The position numbers and the translations under genes were made by a program. A DNA stretch of 64,000 nucleotides from Agrobacterium fabrum str. C58 (GTDB lineage: Bacteria; Pseudomonadota; Alphaproteobacteria; Rhizobiales; Rhizobiaceae), in NCBI RefSeq assembly GCF_000092025.1, contig NC_003062.2, positions 1,486,001 to 1,550,000 on the forward strand. The letters run 5' to 3'. Position 1 is the stretch's first letter. Each line of letters begins with the position of its first letter. Below the pieces are notes generated by a model. It was not told where the DNA came from and did not search any database. It saw nothing but the letters and a program-made list of their open reading frames with translations. This document shows, piece by piece, positions 16,391 through 27,407 of the stretch.

Positions 16391-19312
16391 ATGAGTGAAC
16401 TGAAGACGATTTCCATCCGTGGCGCCCGCGAGCACAATCTCAAGGGCATCGATCTGGATCTACCGCGCAACAAGCTGATTGTCATGACCGGGCTTTCCGG
16501 CTCGGGCAAGTCGTCGCTTGCCTTCGACACGATCTATGCCGAGGGGCAGCGCCGTTATGTCGAAAGCCTTTCGGCCTATGCGCGCCAGTTCCTGGAAATG
16601 ATGCAGAAGCCGGATGTCGACCAGATTGACGGTCTGTCTCCGGCCATTTCCATCGAGCAGAAGACAACCTCGCGCAATCCGCGCTCCACGGTTGGCACGG
16701 TCACCGAGATTTACGACTATATGCGCTTGCTGTTCGCGCGTGTCGGGGTGCCCTACTCACCTGCTACCGGCCTGCCGATCGAAAGCCAGACAGTCAGCCA
16801 GATGGTCGACCGTATCCTCGCTTTCGAGGAAGGTACGCGTCTTTATATCCTCGCGCCGATCGTGCGTGGCCGTAAAGGCGAGTACAAGAAGGAACTGGCC
16901 GAGCTGATGAAGAAGGGCTTCCAGCGCGTCAAGGTGGATGGCCAGTTCTACGAGATCGCCGACGTTCCTGCCCTCGACAAGAAATACAAACACGATATCG
17001 ACGTGGTGGTCGACCGTGCGGTGGTGCGCCCGGATATGGCCGCGCGCCTCGCCGACAGTCTCGAAACCTGCCTCAAGCTCGCAGACGGGCTGGCTATCGC
17101 CGAATTCGCCGACAAGCCGTTGCCACCTGAAGACACCGCCGCCGGCGGCTCTGCCAACAAGTCTCTTAACGAGACCCACGAACGTGTGCTGTTTTCGGAA
17201 AAATTCGCCTGCCCCGTTTCCGGCTTCACCATCCCGGAAATCGAGCCGCGTTTATTCTCCTTCAACAACCCCTTCGGCGCCTGCCCCAGCTGCGATGGCC
17301 TCGGCTCGCAGCAGAAGGTGGATGAAAACCTGATCGTTCCGGAGCCGGCGCGCACGCTGCGCGACGGCGCCATCGCCCCCTGGGCAAAGTCTTCCTCGCC
17401 CTATTACAACCAGACGCTGGAAGCGCTCGGCAAGGCCTTCGGTTTTAAACTGTCCAGCAAATGGACGGATCTTTCCAAGGAGGCGCAGCACGCCATTCTT
17501 CAGGGTACCGACGACAAGATCGAATTCAACTATCAGGATGGCGCCCGCTCCTACAAGACGGTGAAGAACTTCGAAGGCATCGTGCCCAATCTGGAGCGCC
17601 GCTGGAAAGAGACCGACAGCGCCTGGGCGCGGGAGGAAATCGAGCGTTACATGTCGGCAGCCCCCTGCCCGGCCTGCGCCGGTTATCGCCTGAAGCCGGA
17701 AGCGCTCGCCGTCAAGATCAACAAGCTGCATATCGGCGAAGTCACCCAGATGTCGATCCGCAAGGCACGCGACTGGTTCGAGGTGCTGCCGGAAAATCTC
17801 AACGCCAAGCAGAATGAAATCGCAGTCCGTATCCTCAAGGAAATCCGCGAACGCCTGCGGTTCCTCAACGACGTCGGGCTGGATTATCTTAGCCTGTCAC
17901 GCAATTCCGGCACGCTGTCCGGCGGCGAAAGCCAGCGCATCCGTCTGGCCTCACAAATCGGCTCGGGCCTGACAGGCGTTCTTTACGTTCTGGATGAGCC
18001 TTCGATCGGCCTGCACCAGCGTGACAATGCCCGCCTGCTCGAGACACTGAAACACCTGCGCGATATCGGCAATACCGTCATCGTTGTCGAACATGACGAG
18101 GACGCCATCCTGACGGCGGATTATGTGGTCGATATCGGTCCGGCCGCCGGCATTCACGGTGGTCAGGTGATCGCGGAAGGCACGCCGCAGGACGTGATGG
18201 CCAATCCGAAGTCACTGACCGGCAAATATCTCTCCGGCGAACTCGGCGTTGCCGTGCCAGCCGAACGCCGCAAGCCGAAAAAGGGTCGCGAGATCAAGGT
18301 TTTTGGCGCCCGTGGTAACAACCTCCAGAATGTCACGGCTGCCGTGCCGCTCGGCGTTTTCACCGCGGTAACCGGCGTATCAGGTGGTGGCAAGTCCACC
18401 TTCCTGATCGAGACGCTTTACAAATCGGCGGCGCGCCGGGTGATGGGCGCGCGCGAAATCCCGGCCGAACATGATCGCATCGACGGTTTCGAATTCATCG
18501 ACAAGGTGATCGATATCGACCAGTCGCCGATCGGCCGCACGCCGCGCTCCAATCCCGCCACCTATACCGGCGCCTTCACGCCGATCCGTGACTGGTTCGC
18601 CGGCCTGCCGGAAGCCAAGGCGCGGGGTTACGCGCCGGGCCGTTTCTCCTTCAACGTCAAGGGCGGCCGCTGTGAGGCCTGCCAGGGCGACGGCGTCATC
18701 AAGATCGAGATGCACTTCCTGCCCGACGTTTATGTCACCTGCGACGTCTGCCACGGCAAGCGTTATAATCGCGAGACACTGGATGTTACCTTCAAGGGCA
18801 AATCCATCGCCGACGTGCTGGACATGACGGTCGAAGAAGGCGTGGAGTTCTTCGCCGCGGTGCCGGCGGTCCGCGACAAGCTGCAATCGCTGTTCGATGT
18901 CGGCCTCGGTTACATCAAGGTCGGCCAGCAGGCCAACACGCTCTCAGGCGGTGAAGCGCAGCGCGTCAAACTCGCCAAGGAACTGTCGAAGCGCTCGACG
19001 GGCCGTACGCTCTATATCCTCGACGAACCGACGACGGGCCTGCATTTCCACGACGTCAACAAGCTACTGGAAATGCTGCATGCGCTGGTGGAACAGGGCA
19101 ATTCCGTCGTGGTGATCGAACACAATCTCGAAGTCATCAAGACGGCCGACTGGATCATCGATATCGGCCCCGAAGGTGGCACGGGCGGCGGCGAAGTGGT
19201 GGCAACCGGCACGCCGGAAGACATCGTCAAGGTCGAGCGCTCTTATACCGGCCACTTCCTGAAGGAACTTCTCGACCGCCGGCCGGCCGGGAAACGCGAG
19301 GCTGCGGAGTAA
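16391..19312 (+). CDS. uvrA: UvrABC excinuclease subunit A
   Basis: UvrA is the damage-recognition ATPase of nucleotide excision repair. The 973-aa product contains two ABC ATPase modules: Walker A at about 34-41 (GLSGSGKS) and again in the second half (GVSGGGKST), with LSGGESQRI and LSGGEAQRV signatures. Two zinc-binding cysteine clusters are visible (CPVSG..CPSCDG and [17 protein letters not shown]). ATG at 16391 matches the conserved start ([19 protein letters not shown]); the frame is open from 16364 but upstream residues do not fit. The LexA box upstream supports SOS control. Confidence 0.98.
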   Translation: MSELKTISIRGAREHNLKGIDLDLPRNKLIVMTGLSGSGKSSLAFDTIYAEGQRRYVESLSAYARQFLEMMQKPDVDQIDGLSPAISIEQKTTSRNPRSTVGTVTEIYDYMRLLFARVGVPYSPATGLPIESQTVSQMVDRILAFEEGTRLYILAPIVRGRKGEYKKELAELMKKGFQRVKVDGQFYEIADVPALDKKYKHDIDVVVDRAVVRPDMAARLADSLETCLKLADGLAIAEFADKPLPPEDTAAGGSANKSLNETHERVLFSEKFACPVSGFTIPEIEPRLFSFNNPFGACPSCDGLGSQQKVDENLIVPEPARTLRDGAIAPWAKSSSPYYNQTLEALGKAFGFKLSSKWTDLSKEAQHAILQGTDDKIEFNYQDGARSYKTVKNFEGIVPNLERRWKETDSAWAREEIERYMSAAPCPACAGYRLKPEALAVKINKLHIGEVTQMSIRKARDWFEVLPENLNAKQNEIAVRILKEIRERLRFLNDVGLDYLSLSRNSGTLSGGESQRIRLASQIGSGLTGVLYVLDEPSIGLHQRDNARLLETLKHLRDIGNTVIVVEHDEDAILTADYVVDIGPAAGIHGGQVIAEGTPQDVMANPKSLTGKYLSGELGVAVPAERRKPKKGREIKVFGARGNNLQNVTAAVPLGVFTAVTGVSGGGKSTFLIETLYKSAARRVMGAREIPAEHDRIDGFEFIDKVIDIDQSPIGRTPRSNPATYTGAFTPIRDWFAGLPEAKARGYAPGRFSFNVKGGRCEACQGDGVIKIEMHFLPDVYVTCDVCHGKRYNRETLDVTFKGKSIADVLDMTVEEGVEFFAAVPAVRDKLQSLFDVGLGYIKVGQQANTLSGGEAQRVKLAKELSKRSTGRTLYILDEPTTGLHFHDVNKLLEMLHALVEQGNSVVVIEHNLEVIKTADWIIDIGPEGGTGGGEVVATGTPEDIVKVERSYTGHFLKELLDRRPAGKREAAE

Positions 19313-19365
19313 TCCGCAGCTTTGGCAAAGGTTCAAAAGGCCAAAAGCCTGTGGAGGAACAGCAT

Positions 19366-20166
19366 ATGTCGACATCAGGAACAATCCGCACGGGTATCGG
19401 CGGCTGGACTTTCGAGCCCTGGGAAGGCACGTTTTATCCGGAAAAACTGACGAAGAAACGTCAGCTCGAACATGCCAGCCGGCAATTGACGGCAATAGAG
19501 GTGAACGGCACCTATTACAGCAGTCAGAAGCCGGAAACTTTCGCCAAGTGGGCTTCCGAAGTCCCCGACGACTTCATCTTCTCGCTAAAGGCGAGCCGCT
19601 TCGTCACCAATCGCAGGGTTCTGGCCGAAGCCGGTGAATCCATGACGAAGTTCCTGACGCAGGGTCTGACGGAACTCGGGTCTCATCTTGGCCCGATCCT
19701 CTGGCAGTTCGCGCCCACGAAGAAATTCGATGCGGATGATTTCGGCGCTTTTCTGGCGCTGCTGCCGGAAAAACAGGACGGCATTTCCCTGCGGCATGTG
19801 GTCGAGGTGCGCAACGAGACATTTCAGGTACCGGAATTCATCGATCTCATCGCCAAATACAAGGTCGCCGTCGTCTGCGCCGATCATCACGATTATCCGA
19901 TGCTGCCGGATGTGACCGCCGACTTCGTCTATTGCCGTCTGCAGAAGGGCGAGGACGATATCAAGACCTGTTATCCGCAGACCGGGATCAGCGACTGGGC
20001 CAAACGGCTCAAGACCTATGCGGCGGGCGGCGTGCCTGATGACCTGCCGCTGACCGCGCCCGGGCGGAAGGTCGAAAAGACCCAGCGCGACGTCTTTGCC
20101 TTCTTCATCACCGGCGGCAAGATCAATGCGCCCGTGGGTGCGCAGGAACTGCAAAAAGCGGTCTGA
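19366..20166 (+). CDS. DUF72 (YecE-like) family protein
   Basis: The 266-aa product has the TIM-barrel-like DUF72 signature: RTGIGGWTFEPWEGTFYPE at the start, LTAIEVNGTYYSSQKPETF, FSLKASRFVTNRR, then ILWQFAPTKKF and HVVEVRNETF. The biochemical role of the family is unknown. ATG at 19366 is chosen because GGAGG lies at 19353-19357; an in-frame GTG at 19351 overlaps that site. It is transcribed behind uvrA (53 bases apart) and converges with dusA, leaving 6 bases between the stop codons. Confidence 0.88.
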   Translation: MSTSGTIRTGIGGWTFEPWEGTFYPEKLTKKRQLEHASRQLTAIEVNGTYYSSQKPETFAKWASEVPDDFIFSLKASRFVTNRRVLAEAGESMTKFLTQGLTELGSHLGPILWQFAPTKKFDADDFGAFLALLPEKQDGISLRHVVEVRNETFQVPEFIDLIAKYKVAVVCADHHDYPMLPDVTADFVYCRLQKGEDDIKTCYPQTGISDWAKRLKTYAAGGVPDDLPLTAPGRKVEKTQRDVFAFFITGGKINAPVGAQELQKAV

Positions 20167-20172
20167 GGCGTC

Positions 20173-21183
20173 TCAGCCGGCCAGTTCTTTCATCGGGTTG
20201 AAATCGATGGCGGCGAAAGCTGCCTCGATCACCTCCGGCCCCGCTCCCGGCCTGGTGGCATCGCTGGAGAGGATTTGCCGGAAACGGCGCGCGCCCGGCA
20301 TGCCCTGAAACAGGCCGACCATGTGGCGGGTAACGTGATTGAGACGTCCACCTGTGGCAATATAATCGGCAGCATAAGCCATCATCGTGTCCCGCAAAGC
20401 CATCCAGTCATATTGGAGGGCTTCCTCGCCATGGATACGATGATCGACATCGGCAAGGATCGAGGTGTTGTGATAGGCGGCCCTGCCGAGCATCACGCCA
20501 TCCACGTATTTCAGGTGCTCACCCGCCTGATCGAGATCGGCGATGCCACCATTGATGCCGATGAAGACGTCAGGATTGTCCCGCTTCATGCGGTAGACGA
20601 GATCGTAATCAAGCGGCGGCACCTCGCGGTTTTCCTTCGGCGAAAGCCCCTGCAGCCAGGCTTTTCGCGCATGGACCCAGACCGCATCCGCACCGGCCGC
20701 CACGACCCGCGCCAGAAAATCCGGCAGCACCGTTTCGGGCTCCTGGTCATCAACGCCGATGCGGCATTTGACCGTAACCGGAACAGCCGCAACCGCTTTC
20801 ATAGCCGAAATACATTGCGCCACCACTTCAGGCTCGCGCATCAGGCAGGCGCCGAAGGTGCCGGATTGCACCCGGTCCGAAGGACAGCCGACATTGAGAT
20901 TGATCTCGTCATAACCGTAGTCACCGGCAATCCGCACCGCCTCGGCAAGCTTGGCGGGATTCGATCCGCCGAGCTGCAGCGCAACGGGATGTTCCTGCGG
21001 GTGGTAACCGAGCAACTTCTCGCGCTGGCCATGGATGATAGCGTCGGCAACGATCATCTCGGTGAACAGCAAAGCGCGCTTCGACAGTTGCCGATGCAGA
21101 AATCTGCACCTCGTATCGGTCCAATCGATCATCGGGGCCACGGCGAAGATTTTTTCGCCGCTGGCAAGCGCTTGTCTGTACAT
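20173..21183 (-). CDS. dusA: tRNA-dihydrouridine synthase A
   Basis: Dus enzymes reduce uridines in the tRNA D-loop using FMN and NADPH. The 336-aa product has the N-terminal FMN barrel motif (APMIDWTDTRCRFLHRQLS), the catalytic-cysteine region NVGCPSDRVQSG followed by FGACLM, and the HARKAWLQGLSPKENR segment characteristic of the DusA subgroup rather than DusB or DusC. The C-terminal helical domain contains RHMVGLFQGMPGARRFRQ. Length is normal. Confidence 0.93.
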   Translation of the reverse strand: MYRQALASGEKIFAVAPMIDWTDTRCRFLHRQLSKRALLFTEMIVADAIIHGQREKLLGYHPQEHPVALQLGGSNPAKLAEAVRIAGDYGYDEINLNVGCPSDRVQSGTFGACLMREPEVVAQCISAMKAVAAVPVTVKCRIGVDDQEPETVLPDFLARVVAAGADAVWVHARKAWLQGLSPKENREVPPLDYDLVYRMKRDNPDVFIGINGGIADLDQAGEHLKYVDGVMLGRAAYHNTSILADVDHRIHGEEALQYDWMALRDTMMAYAADYIATGGRLNHVTRHMVGLFQGMPGARRFRQILSSDATRPGAGPEVIEAAFAAIDFNPMKELAG

Positions 21184-21321
21184 GGATAAACCTCTTTGCG
21201 CCGGCTTCTACAACAAAGGACCGTAAAAAGCCAGTTTTGCAGGCAAGGTCATTTTGAACTGGAAATCGCCCCGGAATCGCGGGACAAGACTTGCAGCTTC
21301 AAGAGACGACAGGAAATCCCC

Positions 21322-22011
21322 ATGGCCGCCACCGTCATCCCCGCTCCGAAACCCGTTCTGCTGCCCGTCGAAGGCACGGACGACATGTTCCCCGTGCGGC
21401 GGGTCTACTGCGTCGGCCGCAATTATGCCGATCACGCCATCGAGATGGGCCACGATCCCTCGCGTGAACCGCCCTTTTATTTCCAGAAGAACCCGGACAA
21501 TCTGCTGCCAGCAGGTAATGATTTCCCCTACCCGCCGCTATCCTCCAACGTGCATTACGAAGTCGAGTGCGTCGTCGTCCTGAAGAGCGGCGGCGCGGAT
21601 ATTCCGGCGTCGGAAGCGCTGAACCACGTCTGGGGTTACGCCGTCGGCATCGACATGACCCGCCGCGACCTGCAGGATGGGTTGAAGAAAATGGGGCGCT
21701 CATGGGAAGGCGCCAAGGCGTTTGAACATTCCGCACCAGTCTCTGCCATCGTTCCCGCCGATAAAATCGGCCATCCCGCTACCGGCGCGATCTGGCTCGA
21801 TGTCAACGGCGAACGCAAGCAGACGGGCGATCTCGCCCAGATGATCTGGAAGGTGCCGGAAGTGATTGCCGAGCTTTCCAAGCTGTTCACCCTTGCCGCC
21901 GGGGATGTGATCATGACCGGCACGCCGGCGGGCGTCGGCCCCATTGTGCGTGGTGACAGGATCGAGTGTGGCGTCGATGGTGTCGGCACGCTCTCGGTCA
22001 AAATCGCCTGA
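21322..22011 (+). CDS. Fumarylacetoacetate hydrolase (FAH) family protein
   Basis: The 229-aa product is a single FAH domain: RRVYCVGRNYADHAIEMG, the metal-binding pattern HYEVECVVVLK, GYAVGIDMTRRDLQ and the C-terminal GDVIMTGTPAGVGPI. Members include acylpyruvases, oxaloacetate decarboxylases and 2-keto-pentenoate hydratase-type enzymes, so the substrate cannot be fixed from sequence; the short form with an RDLQ motif is typical of acylpyruvase/oxaloacetate tautomerase-like proteins. ATG at 21322 follows AGGAAAT closely. The carbonic anhydrase gene follows after 31 bases. Confidence 0.88.
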   Translation: MAATVIPAPKPVLLPVEGTDDMFPVRRVYCVGRNYADHAIEMGHDPSREPPFYFQKNPDNLLPAGNDFPYPPLSSNVHYEVECVVVLKSGGADIPASEALNHVWGYAVGIDMTRRDLQDGLKKMGRSWEGAKAFEHSAPVSAIVPADKIGHPATGAIWLDVNGERKQTGDLAQMIWKVPEVIAELSKLFTLAAGDVIMTGTPAGVGPIVRGDRIECGVDGVGTLSVKIA

Positions 22012-22042
22012 TCGGCAGGAAACGCAAAGGGAGGACACCGCC

Positions 22043-22573
22043 ATGCCGCTTTACCGCCTTGCCGACCGGGTACCACAGACCCCCGCCCCTGATCGTTACT
22101 GGATTGCTCCCGATGCCAATGTCATCGGTTCGGTGACGCTTGGCGAGGATGTCGGCATCTGGTTCGGCGCGACGCTGCGCGGCGATAACGAGCCGATCAG
22201 CGTCGGGCGCGGTACCAATATTCAGGAGGGTGTGATGGTGCACAGCGATCCCGGTTTTGCCGCTGTTATCGGCGACATGTGCACCATCGGCCACCACGCC
22301 ATCGTCCACGGCTGCAGCATCGGCGACAATTCGCTGATCGGCATGGGTGCGACGATTTTGAACGGCGCAAAGATCGGCCACAATTGCCTCGTCGGCGCCA
22401 ACGCGCTGGTGACGGAGGGCAAGGAATTTCCGGATAATTCGCTGATTGTCGGCTCACCCGCGCGGGCCATCCGCACGCTGGATGAGGACACCGTGGCGGG
22501 CATTCGCCGCTCGGCGGAAAAATACATCGAGAACTGGAAACGTTTTTCGACGGATCTGGCGATCATCGAATAA
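22043..22573 (+). CDS. Gamma-carbonic anhydrase family protein
   Basis: The 176-aa product is a left-handed beta-helix of hexapeptide repeats (VIGSVTLGEDVGIWFGA onward) ending in a C-terminal helix (AEKYIENWKRF). Three histidines in the expected spacing (H67, H84, H89, in HSDPGF and IGHHAIVHGC) could bind the metal. Members close to YrdA/PaaY often lack strong anhydrase activity, so hydration of CO2 is likely but not certain. GGGAGGA precedes the start. It probably shares a transcript with the FAH gene. Confidence 0.88.
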   Translation: MPLYRLADRVPQTPAPDRYWIAPDANVIGSVTLGEDVGIWFGATLRGDNEPISVGRGTNIQEGVMVHSDPGFAAVIGDMCTIGHHAIVHGCSIGDNSLIGMGATILNGAKIGHNCLVGANALVTEGKEFPDNSLIVGSPARAIRTLDEDTVAGIRRSAEKYIENWKRFSTDLAIIE

Positions 22574-22615
22574 TGATAGATGGCGGGCGCTGACTCCCGC
22601 CCCTCACAATTGGCG

Positions 22616-23029
22616 TTATGCCGCGCAGGCGGCGCAGAGGCCGCGGATTTCGATGGTGGTCTTTTCCGCCTTGAACTTGCTGTCATTCACCCAGCGCTCC
22701 AGACGGTGGTCGATCTCATGGTCGTGAAACTCCGTCACCTGCCCGCAGGATTCGCAGATGGCAAAAGCCACGCTTCCATGGTGTTGCGAGCAGCATTCGG
22801 CCTGCGTATGTGTGCAGGCAACAAAGGCGTTGAGGCTTTCCAGCCGGTGCACGAGACCGAATTCCACCAGCTTTTCCAGCGCCCGGTAAACCTGTAACGG
22901 CGCGCGGAAGCCATCGTCGCGCAGCTTGTCGAGGATCATATAGGCGCTGAGCGGCTGATGCGCGTTTGAGAGGGCATTCATCACCAGCGACTGGTTCTTG
23001 GTGAGGTTCTGCTGGGTCTGCGCATTCAT
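22616..23029 (-). CDS. zur: Fur-family zinc uptake regulator Zur
   Basis: The 137-aa product is a Fur-family repressor with an N-terminal winged helix (LSAYMILDKLRDDGFRAPLQVYRALEKLVEFGLVHR is the recognition region, quoted here only by its ends L27 and R62) and a metal-binding C-terminal domain. Two CxxC pairs (CESCGQ and CAAC at the end) form the structural zinc site, and HDHEIDHR supplies further ligands. Adjacent znuB and znuC identify it as Zur. Its ATG overlaps the znuB stop in an ATGA. Confidence 0.94.
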   Translation of the reverse strand: MNAQTQQNLTKNQSLVMNALSNAHQPLSAYMILDKLRDDGFRAPLQVYRALEKLVEFGLVHRLESLNAFVACTHTQAECCSQHHGSVAFAICESCGQVTEFHDHEIDHRLERWVNDSKFKAEKTTIEIRGLCAACAA

Positions 23030-23844
23030 GGCTTGCCTCCTTCATCCGCGGAGCGGGAAAAACCCGGCGCCGGCAACAGGCTTATAACGAACAGGATCAC
23101 CGCGGCAACCACGATGGATGGGCCGGACGGCGTATCATAGGTCAGCGAGCCGAACAGGCCGCCGACAACGGCCACAGCGCCGATCAGCGAGGCCACAACC
23201 GCCATCACCTCCGGCGTGCTGGAAAAACGCCGCGCGGTCGCGGCCGGTATGATGAGCAGCGAGGTGATGAGCATGATGCCGACCACTTTCATGGCGATTG
23301 CGATCACCAGAGCCATCAACAATGTGAAGATCAGCTTCGAGCGTTCCGGGTTCAGCCCCTCGGCTTCCGCCAGTTCGGTATTGACGGTGGAAGCGAGCAG
23401 CGACCGCCACAAGAAGACCATGGAAACGATGACCACCAGCCCGCCGCCCCAGATCAGCGCGATATCGCTGCGGGTGACGGCAAGAATATCGCCGAACAGG
23501 AACGAGACGAGATCGATACGCACCCAGCTCATGAAGGCGACAATGACAAGGCCGATCGCCAGCGCCGAATGGGACAGGATGCCAAGCAGCGCATCGGAGG
23601 AAAGCGCCTGCCGCCGCTGCAGGAAAATCAGCAGGATCGAAACCGCGGACGCCACCAGAAAAACGCTGACGATGAGATTGAGCTGCAACAGCAGCGAGAG
23701 CGCCACGCCGAGTAGCGCCGAATGGGCCATGGTATCACCGAAATAGGCCATGCGCCGCCAGACGACGAAACAGCCGAGAGGACCGGCGGTGAGCGCAACG
23801 CCAATGCCGGCGACCATGGCGCGTACGAAGAAATCGTCAAACAT
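23026..23844 (-). CDS. znuB: Zinc ABC transporter permease
   Basis: The 272-aa product is the membrane subunit of the high-affinity zinc importer, with about eight hydrophobic spans and the ABC-3 family segment GPLGCFVVWRRMAYFGDTMAH near the N-terminus. ATG at 23844 was chosen; an in-frame upstream start at 23931 would run far into znuC. It overlaps znuC by 8 bases and zur by 4, giving a tightly coupled znuC-znuB-zur operon. Confidence 0.94.
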   Translation of the reverse strand: MFDDFFVRAMVAGIGVALTAGPLGCFVVWRRMAYFGDTMAHSALLGVALSLLLQLNLIVSVFLVASAVSILLIFLQRRQALSSDALLGILSHSALAIGLVIVAFMSWVRIDLVSFLFGDILAVTRSDIALIWGGGLVVIVSMVFLWRSLLASTVNTELAEAEGLNPERSKLIFTLLMALVIAIAMKVVGIMLITSLLIIPAATARRFSSTPEVMAVVASLIGAVAVVGGLFGSLTYDTPSGPSIVVAAVILFVISLLPAPGFSRSADEGGKP

Positions 23845-24736
23845 GGCGTTCTCCCTGCCGAAGGCCGTCGGGCGCATGGTCCCCATGCTCCCCATGATCA
23901 TGGCCGCAACCGCATTCGCCATCCTCATCATGGTGGTGCCCGTCCTCGGGATGGCAATGGTCCGTCACCGTTCCATCCGCATGCTGCACCCGGCCATCGG
24001 GCAGATGGGTGTGGTCGTGATGGTGGCTGTAGACCGCCAGCGCCTTGGCCGCCGTGCCACCGAAAAGCCGCATATATTCCGGGCTCTGGCTCACCGCCTG
24101 CGGCGTGCCGCGGCAGCAGACATGGCCGTTCAGGCAGATCACGGTATCGGTTTCCGCCATCACAACATGCAGGTCATGCGAGATTAACAGAATGCCGCAA
24201 TCATTTGAATTCCTGATATTTTTAATAAGATCGTAGAGAGCGATCTCACCGGAAAAATCGACACCCTGAACGGGCTCGTCGAGAACCAGCAGATCGGGCT
24301 TGCGGGCAATGGCGCGGGCCAGAAGTGCGCGCTGGAATTCGCCGCCGGAAAGATGCTGCACCTCGGCATTGGCAAGATGTGCGATGCCTGTCGCATTCAG
24401 CGCCGCGTCGATTTCCCGCGCAGGCAGCGGCCCGGTTAGCGTCATCAGCCGGCGCACGGAAAGTGGCATCGTCCAATCCACCGAAAGCTTCTGCGGCACA
24501 TAACCCACGCGCAGACCGGCCTTGCGCGAGACCTTGCCCTCGCTCGGTTTCGCGACACCGATCGCCATTTTTGCGCTGGTGGATTTGCCGGAGCCGTTCG
24601 GGCCGATCAGCGTGACGATCTCGCCCTTGCTGACGGAAAACTCCACGCCACGCACCAGCCAGCGGCCGTTGCGCTGCACGCCGGCATTGGCGAGGGAAAC
24701 CAGTATTTCGTTGCCCTTGTGGGCTGAGTGAAGCAT
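23837..24736 (-). CDS. znuC: Zinc ABC transporter ATP-binding protein
   Basis: The 299-aa ATPase has Walker A (GPNGSGKST, about 45-53), the signature LSGGEFQRA and Walker B LLVLDEPVQGVD. The last 60 residues form a His/Asp-rich tail (SHHHDHTHLPDG, then HCHPEDGHHHDEDG and CGCGHDHGEHGDH) that could bind zinc on the cytosolic face, an extension common in alphaproteobacterial ZnuC. It is the first gene of znuC-znuB-zur and is divergent from znuA across a candidate Zur box. Confidence 0.95.
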   Translation of the reverse strand: MLHSAHKGNEILVSLANAGVQRNGRWLVRGVEFSVSKGEIVTLIGPNGSGKSTSAKMAIGVAKPSEGKVSRKAGLRVGYVPQKLSVDWTMPLSVRRLMTLTGPLPAREIDAALNATGIAHLANAEVQHLSGGEFQRALLARAIARKPDLLVLDEPVQGVDFSGEIALYDLIKNIRNSNDCGILLISHDLHVVMAETDTVICLNGHVCCRGTPQAVSQSPEYMRLFGGTAAKALAVYSHHHDHTHLPDGRVQHADGTVTDHCHPEDGHHHDEDGECGCGHDHGEHGDHAPDGLRQGERHV

Positions 24737-24800
24737 GGGATTGTCCGTTCAGCGATGTTGCCTACCGCTATTGCATACGTTATAGAGTTACGCAATAAAT

Positions 24801-24813
24801 GTAATAACATAAC
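24801..24813. promoter_or_regulatory. Candidate Zur-binding site between znuC and znuA
   Basis: GTAATAACATAAC reads GTTATGTTATTAC on the other strand, a near-palindrome (one mismatch) that resembles the AT-rich GTTAT-type Zur sites of alphaproteobacteria. It lies 28 bases before the znuA start and 65 bases before znuC, so one site could repress both. Confidence 0.6.
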
Positions 24814-24840
24814 TATACTTGTTCAAGTGGAGTGCATTTC

Positions 24841-25830
24841 ATGAAATCGATCCTGATCCCGCTCATGGCGTCGGCGGCACTAGCAGCCGTCGCTTCGGGC
24901 GCTACCGCCGCGCCCGATGTCGTGGTCTCGATCAAGCCTGTCCACTCCCTCGTTGCAGCCATCATGAAGGGTGTGGGCGAACCGCAGCTCATCGTCGACG
25001 GCGCGGCCTCGCCGCATACTTATAATCTCCGGCCCTCCAATGCACGCAAGCTCGAAAAGGCGGATGTGGTGTTTTGGGTCGGCCCCGGACTGGAAGCCTT
25101 TCTGCAAAAGCCGCTGGAAGCGCTGGCCAGCAAGGCGACCGTGGTGGAGCTAGAAGATGCCAAGGGTCTCGAAAAACTGCCCTTCCGAAAGGGCGGCCCC
25201 TTCGAGGCGCACGATGATGGTGAAGAAGGCCATGAGGCGCATGCGGGCCACACCGAAGACGAAGGTGCGCATGATCATGGAAACGACCATGCCGGTTCCG
25301 AGGAGCACGAGCACGGCGCGTATGACACGCATCTCTGGCTCGACCCTGCCAACGCCAAGGCAATGGCCCAGGCGATCGAAACGGCTCTGATTGCGGCCGA
25401 TGCCGGCAATGCCGCGACCTATCAGGCCAACACCAAGAAGCTGATCGATGATCTCGATGCGCTCGACGCCGAAGTCGTAGAGACGGTGAAACCGGTGAAG
25501 GACAAGCCCTTCATCGTTTTCCACGATGCTTATCAATATTTCGAGCATCGTTATGGCGTGAAAACCGCGGGATCGATCACCGTCAGCCCCGAAACCCTGC
25601 CGGGCGCGGATCGCGTCAAACAGATGCAGGAGAAGGTTCGCCAGCTGGGCGCACCCTGCGTTTTCGCCGAACCGCAATTCGAGCCGAAACTGGTCTCGGT
25701 CATCACCGAAGGCACGGCAGCGAAATCGGCGACGCTCGATCCGGAAGCGGCGACACTCACGCCCGGCCCCGATCTTTATTTCAAGCTGATGCGCGGCATT
25801 GCCGGTTCGCTCAAGAACTGCCTGTCCTGA
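24841..25830 (+). CDS. znuA: Zinc ABC transporter substrate-binding protein
   Basis: The 330-residue frame encodes the periplasmic zinc-capture protein. It has a signal peptide (to about residue 23, ASGATAA), conserved metal-site histidines in KPVHSLVAAIM, SPHTYNLRPS, DTHLWLDP and the FHDAYQYFEHRYG segment, and the flexible His/Glu-rich loop (HDDGEEGHEAHAGH, then HDHGNDHAG) typical of ZnuA. ATG at 24841 is preferred over the in-frame GTG at 24832 because AGTGGAG is then correctly spaced. It is divergent from znuC and converges with the LacI gene. Confidence 0.94.
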   Translation: MKSILIPLMASAALAAVASGATAAPDVVVSIKPVHSLVAAIMKGVGEPQLIVDGAASPHTYNLRPSNARKLEKADVVFWVGPGLEAFLQKPLEALASKATVVELEDAKGLEKLPFRKGGPFEAHDDGEEGHEAHAGHTEDEGAHDHGNDHAGSEEHEHGAYDTHLWLDPANAKAMAQAIETALIAADAGNAATYQANTKKLIDDLDALDAEVVETVKPVKDKPFIVFHDAYQYFEHRYGVKTAGSITVSPETLPGADRVKQMQEKVRQLGAPCVFAEPQFEPKLVSVITEGTAAKSATLDPEAATLTPGPDLYFKLMRGIAGSLKNCLS

Positions 25831-25851
25831 TCGGAAACAGCGCCGGATTTC

Positions 25852-27260
<1,409 letters not shown>

Positions 27261-27261
<1 letters not shown>

Positions 27262-27274
27262 GGTAACGTTGCCG
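27261..27274. promoter_or_regulatory. Candidate LacI-type operator
   Basis: CGGTAACGTTGCCG is a CG-centred inverted repeat with a single mismatched pair, the shape bound by most LacI-family repressors. It lies about 130-145 bases upstream of the beta-mannosidase and about 360 bases from the divergent LacI gene. Confidence 0.5.
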
Positions 27275-27407
27275 GAGGGAGGAAATCGCAAAGCCGGATA
27301 ACATGTCGCGGCCGCTTTGCGCCCATCCATTCTCCCCATATTCTGACACAAGCCTGCATCATAATGCCGGCCATCTCCGTTGAATTCATATTATGCAGGG
27401 TCCGATC

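Noticed and set aside
27302-27382. 26-codon leader peptide upstream of the beta-mannosidase
   Set aside because: The frame begins 19 bases after the GGAGG stretch, too far for normal initiation, and the peptide shows no attenuator pattern.
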